DNA from: Geobacillus thermodenitrificans subsp. thermodenitrificans DSM 465
GTDB taxonomy: Bacteria > Bacillota > Bacilli > Bacillales > Anoxybacillaceae
Assembly (NCBI RefSeq): GCF_000496575.1
Contig: NZ_AYKT01000005.1
Span: 62,001-126,000, forward strand
Length of the DNA stretch: 64,000 nt
Reading direction: 5' to 3'
A program made the position numbers and the translations under genes. Positions 16,466-24,848 of the stretch are shown one piece after another (positions within the stretch are counted from its first letter, which is position 1; each line of letters starts with the position of its first letter). A model generated the notes under the pieces. It saw nothing but the letters and a program-made list of their open reading frames with translations, did not search any database and was not told the origin of the DNA.

Positions 16466-16609
16466 TCATTCACCCTTCGTTTGGATGACTTGAGCGTGTT
16501 GGCCGGACTGGTCTTGCATTTGTTTGCCTTTGTTTCCACCAGCGGCGCGAGGCTGTGTGCCGATATGGTTCGGCACAAAGTGGTTGGGGCTTCTTTTCGG
16601 ATTGCTCAT
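16466..16609 (-). CDS. sspN: Minor small acid-soluble spore protein SspN
   Basis: The 47-residue protein contains the SspN hallmark [20 protein letters not shown], preceded by [10 protein letters not shown] and followed by MQDQSGQH. It is basic, Gly/Asn/Gln-rich and cysteine-free, as SspN should be. GGCGAGGCG precedes two adjacent ATGs; the one before SNPK is chosen. A clear sigma-G type promoter lies just upstream, and tlp follows. Confidence 0.93.
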   Translation of the reverse strand: MSNPKRSPNHFVPNHIGTQPRAAGGNKGKQMQDQSGQHAQVIQTKGE

Positions 16610-16630
16610 CATCTTCGCCTCCTCGCCATC

Positions 16631-16659
16631 TAGTCTGTCCGCCCGGAGAACCGCTATGC
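16631..16659 (-). promoter_or_regulatory. Sigma-G type promoter of sspN-tlp
   Basis: On the minus strand, GCATA (-35, 16655-16659) and CAGACTA (-10, 16631-16637) are separated by 17 bases, close to the GNATR and CATNNTA consensus. The upstream CCCATGCATAG and a TTCTCCGG spacer also occur in the promoter at 17753. Confidence 0.65.
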
Positions 16660-16664
16660 ATGGG

Positions 16665-16796
16665 TTATTCTGCTTTCTTAAGCATCCGCTCTTCCAGCTT
16701 TTTCTCGATCTTTTCGAGCGCTTCCCGGTCATTTAGCAATTGCCGCTTATTCTCGCTGATCAATTCTTGGAGAGTCATTTTGCGGGATCGTTTCAT
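16665..16796 (-). CDS. FbpB-like small basic protein (43 aa)
   Basis: The ATG at 16794-16796 is preceded by GGGGAGG. The 43-residue product begins [20 protein letters not shown] and continues [17 protein letters not shown], a basic amphipathic coil. This matches the Fur-regulated basic protein B (FbpB) family pattern (ELVxENKxxLLxDxxAIExIEExLExR). In B. subtilis FbpB helps the iron-sparing response with the sRNA FsrA. I saw no convincing Fur box, so iron control is only inferred from the family. Confidence 0.65.
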   Translation of the reverse strand: MKRSRKMTLQELISENKRQLLNDREALEKIEKKLEERMLKKAE

Positions 16797-16890
16797 TGCT
16801 CCAACCTCCCCTCACTTTTATTGTACTTTTATTCATGCCCAAAAAAGATAAAAATTATGACAACTTTTCGAAAAATAATGAGTCATGAAA

Positions 16891-16936
16891 AAAAGCGCCT
16901 TCCGTTAAACCAACTGATGGTTAACGGAAACGCGCT
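16891..16936 (-). terminator. Terminator overlapping the yneN stop codon
   Basis: On the minus strand, AGCGCGTTTCCGTTAACC pairs imperfectly with GGTTTAACGGAAGGCGCT around seven bases, followed by TTTTTTTC. The TAA of yneN lies in the left arm. Confidence 0.7.
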
Positions 16937-17448
16937 GTTTCTTTCTCAAGCCGAGCCGCAGTCACCGGACCGACGATTTTTTGCCGAATGACGCCGTTCG
17001 GATCAATGATATAGGTCGTTGGAATCGTTTGAACCCGATAGTAATGAAGCGCTTCGCCGCGGACATCTAAAGCGACAGGCAGCGCTAACTTCTTGCTTTT
17101 CACAAACCGTTCCGCATTATCGAGCGTGTCTTGTGTAGTCAAATGAACAGCAAGCAATGTGACTTCACGACCATGCTGTTTGTAAAACTTCTCAAGTTCC
17201 GGCATTTCCTTTTTGCACGGCGGACACCATGACGTCCAAAAGTTGAGGACGACCGCCTTGCCACGCAAATCAGACAGCTTGACCGGCTCGCCGCCAAGCG
17301 TCGGCAGCGTCAGATCGGGGGCAGCATGGCCGATTTTCGGGCCGGTTTCGGTTTCGCTTGCCTCATTCGGTTTCTCCGCGGCCATCGCGTTCCAAAGGCC
17401 GTATCCAGTAACCGTTAAAAACAACAAAATGACCAACCATTTTCGCAC
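16921..17448 (-). CDS. yneN: Membrane-anchored thioredoxin-like protein YneN/ResA type
   Basis: The 175-residue protein has one N-terminal signal anchor (residues 3-20, WLVILLFLTVTGYGLW), an exported Glu/Thr-rich linker and a thioredoxin/AhpC-type domain. The active site WCPPC lies in NFWTSWCPPCKKEMPELE, and the cis-proline loop is QTIPTTYIID. It would be an extracytoplasmic thiol-disulfide oxidoreductase, possibly reductive as in ResA. The GTG at 17446-17448 is the best start (GGAGGG upstream); longer frames add non-signal sequence. The sspN neighbour matches B. subtilis yneN. Confidence 0.87.
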   Translation of the reverse strand: MRKWLVILLFLTVTGYGLWNAMAAEKPNEASETETGPKIGHAAPDLTLPTLGGEPVKLSDLRGKAVVLNFWTSWCPPCKKEMPELEKFYKQHGREVTLLAVHLTTQDTLDNAERFVKSKKLALPVALDVRGEALHYYRVQTIPTTYIIDPNGVIRQKIVGPVTAARLEKETARFR

Positions 17449-17544
17449 CTTTTTCCCTCCCTGCCGGCCAGCGTCCTTTGGCATTCTGTCCATGATTATA
17501 GCACATACGTTTGTCCTTGCCAACGCTAATGATTGCACCAAAAA

Positions 17545-17564
17545 ACGAGGGACACCTCCCTCGT
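17545..17564 (-). terminator. Terminator of the small gene at 17567
   Basis: ACGAGGGA and TCCCTCGT form a perfect 8-bp stem around CACC. On the minus strand the stem is followed by TTTTTTGG, two bases after the stop codon of the gene. Confidence 0.8.
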
Positions 17565-17566
17565 CG

Positions 17567-17716
17567 TTAACGGATGTTTTTATGGTCATTTTTCATTTTT
17601 TCTGCTTCCACTTCAGCGTAGGAAGCGAATTCGCTCGTCCACTCGTTAAAACCATTTTTCTTTTTCGCGTTGTTGTTCCGTTGGGCATTGGCATTACCGA
17701 GCTTAGTCCGTCCCAT
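17567..17716 (-). CDS. Putative forespore small protein (49 aa)
   Basis: The ATG at 17714-17716 follows GAGGAGGAGAG. The 49-residue product begins MGRTKLGNANAQRNNNAKKK, continues NGFNEWTSEFASYAEVEAEK and ends MKNDHKNIR: an Asn/Lys-rich start and an amphipathic end, with no Cys. I do not recognise a named family. A sigma-G type promoter very like that of sspN lies just upstream and a terminator directly downstream, so it is a monocistronic, probably forespore-expressed SASP-like gene. Confidence 0.7.
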   Translation of the reverse strand: MGRTKLGNANAQRNNNAKKKNGFNEWTSEFASYAEVEAEKMKNDHKNIR

Positions 17717-17752
17717 GCGCTCTCTCCTCCTCTAGTTCAGTCAATTCACGCA

Positions 17753-17781
17753 TAGTATCGCCCACCGGAGAAAAACTATGC
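17753..17781 (-). promoter_or_regulatory. Sigma-G type promoter of the small gene at 17567
   Basis: On the minus strand, GCATA (17777-17781) and GATACTA (17753-17759) are 17 bases apart, matching GNATR and six of seven positions of CATNNTA. The block CCCATGCATAG plus TTCTCCGG is shared with the sspN promoter at 16631. Confidence 0.65.
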
Positions 17782-17820
17782 ATGGGACGGCGGTCCTGCC
17801 ATACGCTTGCCTGAAAACAT

Positions 17821-18669
17821 TTATGCAGAAGATGACGGATCGTCCGTTTCGACCGGATGGTCCGGGTAGGAAATCCAGTCGCTGAAACTGCCGACATACA
17901 GCCGAACGTTTCGGTAGCCGGCTTCTTTTAATGCGAGCACGTTCGGACAGGCAGTGACGCCGGAGCCGCAATAGACGATCAACGGAGCCTCACGGTCAAG
18001 ATCGGCAAACCGAGCGGCTTGATCGGCTGCGCTTTTCCAATAGCCTCCTTCTGCCACTCCATCTTTCCAAAACCGATGCACTGCTCCCGGAATGCGGCCA
18101 GGTCGGCGGTCGATCGGTTCTTCTAAACCGGCGTATCGCTTCCACTCGCGCGAATCGATGAGCACGGCCGATCGATCGCGGACAGCAGCGCGCACCTCAT
18201 CGACCGTTGCCAGCCATGACCGATCGGGCTGCGGCTGAAACCGCCGCGGCGACACGTCAGGAATCGTGTCGGTCACCGGATACCCTTTCTTTTTCCATTC
18301 GCTGTAATTGCCGTCTAACACATAAACGCGCTCATGGCCAAAATAGCGAAGCAGCCACCAACAGCGCGCAGCCATCGCCCCATGTTGATCATCGTAGACA
18401 ACGACCGTCACCGTTTCATCGATGCCGGCACGGCCAAACACCTCTGCCGCCTGAGCAGCGGACGGCAGCGGATGACGCCCCCCATGCTCCGCCACCGGAC
18501 CGGACAAATCGCGTTCCAAATCCATATACACCGCTCCAGGAATATGATCGTCCCGGTAAACGGCCGCTCCTTTAGACGGATCACCAAGCCAAAACCGGCA
18601 ATCAAGAATGCGGATGTTTTCTTCAGACAAATGAGTAAGCAACCATTCATGGGAAACGAGAGACGCCAT
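17821..18669 (-). CDS. Thiosulfate/3-mercaptopyruvate sulfurtransferase (tandem rhodanese)
   Basis: The 282-residue enzyme has two rhodanese domains. The N-terminal inactive one carries ILDCRFWLGDPSKGAAVYRDDHIPGAVYMD, and the C-terminal catalytic one has LIDSREWKRYAGLEEP and the active loop VYCGSGVTACPNVLAL, where the Cys accepts the sulfane sulfur. Loop CGSGVTA is of the 3-mercaptopyruvate/thiosulfate sulfurtransferase type. It would move sulfur to thiols or cyanide. GGGGGAGAAG precedes the ATG. It is monocistronic by spacing. Confidence 0.9.
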   Translation of the reverse strand: MASLVSHEWLLTHLSEENIRILDCRFWLGDPSKGAAVYRDDHIPGAVYMDLERDLSGPVAEHGGRHPLPSAAQAAEVFGRAGIDETVTVVVYDDQHGAMAARCWWLLRYFGHERVYVLDGNYSEWKKKGYPVTDTIPDVSPRRFQPQPDRSWLATVDEVRAAVRDRSAVLIDSREWKRYAGLEEPIDRRPGRIPGAVHRFWKDGVAEGGYWKSAADQAARFADLDREAPLIVYCGSGVTACPNVLALKEAGYRNVRLYVGSFSDWISYPDHPVETDDPSSSA

Positions 18670-18784
18670 GTTCTTCTCCCCCTTTTCATTTTGCCTGCCA
18701 ATCAGCCTGCCCCTAGGAGGATGGACGGGCAGCCGCTGCTCCTATGGGCTGCAGCTTGATGACAGCCTCATCTATTCCCCGCTG

Positions 18785-19057
18785 TTACGATCGCTTTCCT
18801 TCAAGGCGGCTCACATATTCGCGCACCATTTCCGGCGTCACGTACCGGCGGGTCGGTACGAGGCCCCCTTTGGCCAGTTCATTCATTTGTTTCGTCACTT
18901 CATTGATCAGCTCGACCGTAAACGACTCGCCGCGGCGGCACCGCTCGACCGCTTCTTCGATATGCCGCTCGCGCTCAGCATCGAGCATGGCAAACTTTTT
19001 TAAGATGGCGTGCTGCTTTTGTACGTGGGCAGTAATCGCTTGATGCACTTCACTCAA
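18785..19057 (-). CDS. ypbS: YpbS-like small helical protein (DUF2533)
   Basis: The 90-residue product is all-helical and charged: (M)SEVHQAITAHVQKQHAILKK, then AERERHIEEAVERC and VTKQMNELAKGGLVPTRRYV. It matches DUF2533/YpbS by length, sequence character and position beside dynA. The start is TTG (19055-19057) with AAAGGACGAG upstream; it overlaps the stop of the preceding gene by two bases, so translation is coupled. Function unknown, but linkage to a membrane-fusing dynamin is conserved in B. subtilis. Confidence 0.78.
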   Translation of the reverse strand: MSEVHQAITAHVQKQHAILKKFAMLDAERERHIEEAVERCRRGESFTVELINEVTKQMNELAKGGLVPTRRYVTPEMVREYVSRLEGKRS

Positions 19058-19242
19058 TGGTTCTCGTCCTTTCTTGCTTCTTTTTCCATCAAACGCTGGA
19101 CATTAGGTTTGGGTATCCAGCAGTTGAATTGGTAATTCGGTTTCGTCGCATAGCCGAGCCGGCGGCAATACGTGTATAACCCGTTGGCCCGCTTTTCTAT
19201 GCCGTAGTGGATACATGTCGCACAAGCGTGAAACCGGTTCAT
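19054..19242 (-). CDS. Small Cys-rich protein, zinc-binding candidate (62 aa)
   Basis: The 62-residue protein starts MNRFHACATCIHYGIEKRAN and has CATC near the start, a Cys in YTYCRR, and another in QFNCWIPKP. Four Cys plus His fit a small zinc site. Its ATG overlaps the dynA stop (TGATG) and its end overlaps the ypbS start, so the three genes are translationally coupled. Family not named with certainty; likely a conserved Bacillus small protein of the dynA operon. Confidence 0.75.
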   Translation of the reverse strand: MNRFHACATCIHYGIEKRANGLYTYCRRLGYATKPNYQFNCWIPKPNVQRLMEKEARKDENH

Positions 19243-22200
19243 CAGCGCGCCTCCCTGTCTTCTCTAGAAAGAAGGCCGCGAAGCGCCGCTTCGATCCGGC
19301 TGAGCGCCTCGGAGTCTGCTGTTTCAGCGAGCGCTGCCATTAAACCGTCCATATAGCTGTCAACTTGATCGGTGAGCGCAGCCGTAAGCGCAGCGACGGC
19401 ATCCTCGTATTGCTTGGCATATACGGAGATGAGCCGCTCTTTTTGCTCGGCCAAATACCGATCAACCGGCTCAACGAGCGCTGCTTCAATCTCTTCTTTC
19501 ATCCGCCGCTTCTCATCGCGCTCAAAAAACGATTTCGCGTTTTTATAGAGTGAAAGCGCCTTAGCAAACCGTCCCCGATCCACATCGCTAAGGGCGTTGG
19601 CGAACTCCGGTGCCGCAAAAGCAAACGACTCCGGCGGCACGAGTGCGAGCGCCTCATCAAGGCGGCGAAGCTCACTGCTCAAGCGAGCGAACTGCTCGGC
19701 AAGCCGTTTATGCAAAAATGCCTCAACACGCAAGCTCGTTGCCCGCATCTCTTGCGCCAAATCAAAGCCAACGGACGCAAGCAGCTCGTCAAGACAACGC
19801 TCAAGCACCCGGCGCACTGGACCTTGGTCGTCGCGAAGCACCGACGGATTGAACGCCTCTTTAAACGTGTCATTCAAGCGGAAAAAGGCACGCTGTTTCA
19901 CGTAATAAAGCAGTTCGTCGGCTTCTTGGCCAAGTGCGTGCTGGCCGTAGGCATCGACGGCATCGGCGAGCACGGTGCGCATTTTTACCTTGACTTCCTC
20001 AAGCGCGCGCCGCTTCGCCGCTTTTTCCGCCTCGCTCTGCCCAGCGGCCCGCGCGTATTCCGCCGCCGTCTGCCACGCCCGCTCGAGCTCAGCATAGGCG
20101 CTCTCGACCGCCACCTCAGTCAGCTCTTCCGTCAAGAAACGGAAAAAGTCTGCTTCGAAGGCGGGCAAACCGGAATCCGCCAAGACGCCGCGCGCGCTAG
20201 GCTCCACCCCCATTTTTTCCGCCAGCGCCATGCGGCTTGAGAGAGCATAAAGACGCGGAAAACGGATGCCAAAACGGGCGAGCTCATCGTTCATGTAGGC
20301 GATGACAGCATCAAGTTCTTCCTTTGATTGAGCCAAGTCGGCCGCATTGATGATGAAAAACATTTTGTCAAGCGCAAACGCATCTTTGACCCGCCCGAGC
20401 TGAAGCAAAAACTCGCGGTCCGCTTTCGAAAACGCATGGTTGTAATACGTCACAAACAGTAGCGCGTCCGCATGTTTCATATAATGGAACGCCACTCCGG
20501 TATGGCGGGCGTTTAGCGAATCGACTCCCGGCGTATCGACAAGCGTCACCCCTTGGCGGGTGAGCGGACAGTCGGCATACAGCACAACCTCATCTAAGAA
20601 ACACGACACCGCTTCGTCAGCCACATACCCCTCCAGCTCCTCGAAACGGATCGACAGCGTTGCCCCAAATCGATCGCACATCCGCTCGTAGCCGGCCGCA
20701 ACGGCCGCCAAAAAGGCAACATGCGGCTTTTGCGCCGGATGTTCGGCCCCAGACTCGGCAAGACGGGCACAGAGGCGAAGCGCTTCCTCCCATGTATCCG
20801 CCTGATGGCCGAACTGGCTGAGCGATGCTTGTATATCAGCCCAAATTTGCGATTCGCTTTTCACTTTTACGATCGCCGTACCGTGCGGGTGCTCTTTGTC
20901 GGGCGGTGCGATTTTGCTGATAGCGGCGGTCGTCGGGTTCGGCGAAGACGGCAAAAGCGGTGCGCCAAGCAAAGCGTTGGCAAGTGATGACTTGCCGGCG
21001 CTGAAAGCGCCAAACAAGGCAACCGTAAACGCGCGCGTGCGGAGCCGGCTCGCCTTGTCGCGCAGCGGGCCAGCGAAACGGCGCAACAAATCCGCTTGTT
21101 CAAGGTAAGCCGCCGCTTCATCAAGCCGGTCGGCGGCCTGTTCGCTACGCCGTTTTCCACCGGCTGACGGCGTACGGGATTCCCCTGTTCTTTCGTCCTC
21201 CAATTCGTTGCCAGCCACCGCGCCTTTCTGACCGAGCGCTTGCTCTTTGGCAGCGACTTGCTGTTTTGGCGTTTCCACATGGCGCGCCTTGCGGAAATCA
21301 GGCGGCGCAGTCAGCAAAGCAAGGCGGGTCTCATCAAGCGTTGCGTCATCACCCGGAGCGGCGATGAGCTGTTCAAATGAGCGTTGGCGCTCTTCCCGCT
21401 CGAATTTGAGGCGGGCGAGGCGGCCGATGAGCTCCACCTTTTCACGCGCCCTCGAAAGCTCATCACTCAATGCATCCATTTGGGCAGCCGCCTGTTTGGC
21501 GATTTGTTCCAAGAGCTCAGCAAACAAGGTGAACGCCGAGTCACGGTAACATTTTTTCAGCGCTGCAGCGACCTCATCCGTATAGTTTAATAGCGCCGCA
21601 CCGCTTGTATCCGCGCCTTGTTTGACGAGGCTGGCGAGCAGCGTCGCCTCCCACTCCACCGTCCATTGTTGGCACTTACCAAGCCAAGCACGGTCAGCAT
21701 TCCATTCGTTTCCAACCCGAAGAAGCAACTGGCGGACGTGCCATTCAATTTGCGCCTCCGCTTGTGCCTTGACGCTTTCGTAAAACGCAGCGAACCGCCG
21801 TTGTCGCTCCTCTTCTGTTTTCGCCTTTGCAAACCACCACCCCACCTTAAAATCGGGCCGCATGGCCTGCAAGTACGCTTCCGCCCGCGCTCTTGTTTCA
21901 AACGGCATCAAATAGGCGTTTTGTAGCACGTGCTCAAGTTCGGTCCGAAATGTCTCCTCCACCCGCTTGGGTGCCGTCTGCCACTTAGCCAACTCCGTCT
22001 CCAACCGTCCAAGCTCCTCCATAGCCGCCGCCTCATCATCCGCGCCGCCAAGCTTCTGAAGCTGCATGCGCATTTCTTGTTCAAGCGGCTCATGTCGGGT
22101 ACAAAGCTGTTCGATATGACGGTCGGCGATCCGTTTTAAACCGGCTTCGGCGCCGCGGACGAGCCACTCATCTTTGTCCGCAAACAACTGACGCAAACAG

Positions 22201-22970
22201 GCTGACAGCTCATGCCATTCGTTATGCGGATGGTCCGGCGCTTTTAACGAGAGGAAAAACAGGCCGGCCGCCTCGACTCCCCAACTTCGGAACGCCCTAG
22301 CCGCCGAGTCGCGAAACGCAGCAAACGGCAGTTCGTCCTCACGGTGTTTGTCGATTTGATTGATGATCAAATAGACGGTTTTTCCTTCGTCCGTTAATTG
22401 TTTCGTAAATTGAAAGTTTAATTCCGCTTGTACATGGTTATAATCCATGACATAAAAGACGACATCAGCTAAATGAAGTGCAGACTCGGTCGCCAGTCGG
22501 TGGGCGTCGTCCGTCGAGTCGATGCCCGGCGTGTCCAAGATGGCGACTCCTGGCGGAATGGCGTCTGTTTCACGACTAATCTCAATCCATTCAATCGTCT
22601 CCCCGTCCCGGCATTGAGCACGAATCAGTTCCGGATCGTACGGCGGTTCGTACTCGACCGGCGCATCACGGTGGTAAAAGACGCGCACATAATCCCGACC
22701 GGCTTTCACTTTCACAAGATTCGCACTCGTCGGAATCGGGCTCGACGGCAACAGCGGTTCGCCGAGCAGCGCGTTGATCAAACTTGATTTGCCGGCAGAA
22801 AAATGACCGCAAAATGCGACAATAAGCTCCCCGGCTGCCATTTTTTCCATAAGCTGCTTCACTTTGTTCGCGTTTTCTTTGTCCCCCGTTGTCTGAAGCT
22901 GTTCATACATCTCGATCATTTTCGCCAGCCACGGCCGCAATGACGGCCGCTCAGTTGCAACATATCCCAT
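19242..22970 (-). CDS. dynA: Two-headed bacterial dynamin DynA
   Basis: This 1242-residue protein is two dynamin-like modules in one chain. The first G1 loop is GHFSAGKSS (residues 55-63) with G3 DTPGID and G4 NQIDKH. The second is GAFSAGKSS near residue 655, with DTPGVD and a degenerate G4 region. Long coiled-coil stalks follow each GTPase. In B. subtilis DynA (YpbR) of similar size tethers and fuses membranes, repairs pores and protects against phage and antibiotics. The start ATG has GGGG upstream. It heads an operon with two small coupled genes and lies downstream of the bpsA-bpsB operon. No lesions seen. Confidence 0.95.
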   Translation of the reverse strand: MGYVATERPSLRPWLAKMIEMYEQLQTTGDKENANKVKQLMEKMAAGELIVAFCGHFSAGKSSLINALLGEPLLPSSPIPTSANLVKVKAGRDYVRVFYHRDAPVEYEPPYDPELIRAQCRDGETIEWIEISRETDAIPPGVAILDTPGIDSTDDAHRLATESALHLADVVFYVMDYNHVQAELNFQFTKQLTDEGKTVYLIINQIDKHREDELPFAAFRDSAARAFRSWGVEAAGLFFLSLKAPDHPHNEWHELSACLRQLFADKDEWLVRGAEAGLKRIADRHIEQLCTRHEPLEQEMRMQLQKLGGADDEAAAMEELGRLETELAKWQTAPKRVEETFRTELEHVLQNAYLMPFETRARAEAYLQAMRPDFKVGWWFAKAKTEEERQRRFAAFYESVKAQAEAQIEWHVRQLLLRVGNEWNADRAWLGKCQQWTVEWEATLLASLVKQGADTSGAALLNYTDEVAAALKKCYRDSAFTLFAELLEQIAKQAAAQMDALSDELSRAREKVELIGRLARLKFEREERQRSFEQLIAAPGDDATLDETRLALLTAPPDFRKARHVETPKQQVAAKEQALGQKGAVAGNELEDERTGESRTPSAGGKRRSEQAADRLDEAAAYLEQADLLRRFAGPLRDKASRLRTRAFTVALFGAFSAGKSSLANALLGAPLLPSSPNPTTAAISKIAPPDKEHPHGTAIVKVKSESQIWADIQASLSQFGHQADTWEEALRLCARLAESGAEHPAQKPHVAFLAAVAAGYERMCDRFGATLSIRFEELEGYVADEAVSCFLDEVVLYADCPLTRQGVTLVDTPGVDSLNARHTGVAFHYMKHADALLFVTYYNHAFSKADREFLLQLGRVKDAFALDKMFFIINAADLAQSKEELDAVIAYMNDELARFGIRFPRLYALSSRMALAEKMGVEPSARGVLADSGLPAFEADFFRFLTEELTEVAVESAYAELERAWQTAAEYARAAGQSEAEKAAKRRALEEVKVKMRTVLADAVDAYGQHALGQEADELLYYVKQRAFFRLNDTFKEAFNPSVLRDDQGPVRRVLERCLDELLASVGFDLAQEMRATSLRVEAFLHKRLAEQFARLSSELRRLDEALALVPPESFAFAAPEFANALSDVDRGRFAKALSLYKNAKSFFERDEKRRMKEEIEAALVEPVDRYLAEQKERLISVYAKQYEDAVAALTAALTDQVDSYMDGLMAALAETADSEALSRIEAALRGLLSREDREAR

Positions 22971-23205
22971 GACCCAAACCCCTTGTTTCCGTCAATATCG
23001 TTTACATTCATTTTACTGTATTTCGTCCCATTTCCCAATAGAAAAACAAAAAAATCCCGCCCGTTCGTTTGGCAAGCAGGAGTTAGTTGGAAATATGCTT
23101 GTTTCCCTTTGTGTCAACCGCAAAAGGGCGACCGCTGTTGCCAAATAAGAACGATCCGCGGTCCCCTTTCGCTGATTAGCTGTTCCTGTTTTTTCATGCA
23201 GTTGC

Positions 23206-23778
23206 TTAAACGCGCACGACCGTTTTTCTTCCTAGCGGCAAAAAACGCGGCCGAGCCTGAAACGCCTCCTTATAATCAGTGAACGCTGACAGCGCCTGTT
23301 CTTCAGTGGTGATGCGAATGGATAACATGATTGCGTTAAGAAGTGAAAAGATAAGCGCGGTCATAGGTGCTTGGAACAAAAGCGGCAGCAACACGATCTC
23401 CAAAGCGACGACGACATAATTAGGGTGGCGGATCCACCGGTACGGTCCTTTTTTCACGACCGGGCGGTCGGGCACGATCAAAATTTTCGTATTCCAAAAG
23501 CGGCCGAGCGATAAAATCGTCCATACGCGCAGCCCTTCGACAGCAAGAAAGAACGGAAACAAAAATGGCCAGCGTGGCGACGGGCGCGCGCCTTTTCGCA
23601 GTGCCTCAACAGCCAACGACAAAAGAAAGAGTATATGCATCAATACAATCCACGGATAATGGCGGGCGCCAACCTCTTTCGCTCCGAGTGCTTTCACATA
23701 CCGTTCGTTCCGTTTTGCAAGCACAAGCTCAAACAAGCGCATCCCAGCCACCACCAAAAATACGAATGCAAACCGCAT
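23206..23778 (-). CDS. bpsB: BpsB-type isoprenylcysteine-methyltransferase-like membrane enzyme
   Basis: The roughly 190-residue protein has about four membrane helices and the ICMT-family motif GPYRWIRHPNYVVVALEIVLLPL, with RHPNY as the SAM-binding signature, followed by RITTEEQAL. In B. subtilis BpsB (YpbQ) O-methylates the alkylpyrones made by BpsA. Several tandem ATGs follow GGGAGGG; the third, six bases away, is chosen. The bpsA stop overlaps this start region, so translation is coupled and the pair acts together. Confidence 0.85.
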   Translation of the reverse strand: MRFAFVFLVVAGMRLFELVLAKRNERYVKALGAKEVGARHYPWIVLMHILFLLSLAVEALRKGARPSPRWPFLFPFFLAVEGLRVWTILSLGRFWNTKILIVPDRPVVKKGPYRWIRHPNYVVVALEIVLLPLLFQAPMTALIFSLLNAIMLSIRITTEEQALSAFTDYKEAFQARPRFLPLGRKTVVRV

Positions 23779-23780
23779 CA

Positions 23781-24848
23781 TCATCCCTCCCATTTAAGCA
23801 GCACCATCTCGGCGCTAAAGCCAGGGCCGAGGGCGACGAGCAGCCCATACCCAGGCGCAAGCGGCTTCTGCATCACTTGCTCCAGCACAAAATAAACGGT
23901 GGCTGACGACATATTGCCATACTGGGCTAACACCTCTCTAGCAGCCTCTGTCTGCTTCGGGCCGAACCCGAACGCTTCTTCGTACGCCTCGATCACTTTC
24001 TTCCCGCCCGGGTGGGCAATAAAATAGCGAAGGTCACTGAGCAGCAGTTTGTTTTCCTGTAAAAACGATTCCACTTGCGGTCGCAGCCAGCTGCGGACGA
24101 TTGACGGAATATCTTTCGAAAAGATGACAAACAGCCCTTCATCACGAATATCCCAACCCATCACGTCCTCCGAACGAGGCATAAGCACCGACCGAGCAGC
24201 GATGATACGCGGCGCACCGCTTTTTGGCGCCGCTTCATCGCCGGCGACAAGCACACATGCCACCCCGTCAGAAAAAAGCGATGTGCCGATTACATTGCTT
24301 TTTGATAAGTCATTCGCTTGGAACGTCAAACTGCAAAACTCAACGGCAATCACGAGCGCTTTGGCATTAGGAAACGCTCGGCAATAATCGGCTGCTCGAG
24401 CCAGTCCCGCTGCCCCGCCCGCACAGCCAAGCCCCCAAATCGGAACCCGAACGACAGAAGGTGAAAACGGCAGCACGTTCATCAGCCGCGCCTCGATGCT
24501 TGGCGTCGACAAACCGGTCGTTGAGATGTAAAACAGCACATCGACCGCTTCATACGGAATCGGGCCGGTAGAGGCTTTATGCAAGCAGTCGTTGACGGCC
24601 TCGCCACTGTAACGAACGGCACTGTCGATATACACCTCATTTTTCTCCCCGAAGCCGCGCGGCAGGCTATACCAAGCAAGCGGCTTGACAAAGGTGCGCG
24701 TGCGGATGCCGCCGTTGTCAAACGCCTGCAGCAGCCGTTCAGCGCGCATTAGACGCCCGGCAAACAACTCGGCGACATAACGTTTCACCTCATGTTGAGA
24801 AACCATGTATGGCATCTTTGCGGTGCCGATAGATAAAAGGATCGGCAT
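23781..24848 (-). CDS. bpsA: Type III polyketide synthase BpsA (chalcone/stilbene synthase family)
   Basis: The 355-residue enzyme has the thiolase-fold catalytic triad of type III PKS: the Cys in WGLGCAGGAAGLARA (near residue 142), the His in FIAHPGGKKVIEAYE, and the Asn in YGNMSSATVYFVLEQ. In B. subtilis BpsA condenses long-chain acyl-CoA with malonyl units to triketide and tetraketide alkylpyrones. GAGGTG precedes the ATG. It is the first gene of a two-gene operon with bpsB, and next to dynA as in B. subtilis ypb order. Confidence 0.93.
   Translation of the reverse strand: MPILLSIGTAKMPYMVSQHEVKRYVAELFAGRLMRAERLLQAFDNGGIRTRTFVKPLAWYSLPRGFGEKNEVYIDSAVRYSGEAVNDCLHKASTGPIPYEAVDVLFYISTTGLSTPSIEARLMNVLPFSPSVVRVPIWGLGCAGGAAGLARAADYCRAFPNAKALVIAVEFCSLTFQANDLSKSNVIGTSLFSDGVACVLVAGDEAAPKSGAPRIIAARSVLMPRSEDVMGWDIRDEGLFVIFSKDIPSIVRSWLRPQVESFLQENKLLLSDLRYFIAHPGGKKVIEAYEEAFGFGPKQTEAAREVLAQYGNMSSATVYFVLEQVMQKPLAPGYGLLVALGPGFSAEMVLLKWEG

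Noticed and set aside
21247..21549. Plus-strand frames inside dynA and other GC-rich genes
   Set aside because: These are antisense shadows caused by high GC at third codon positions. They have no ribosome sites.
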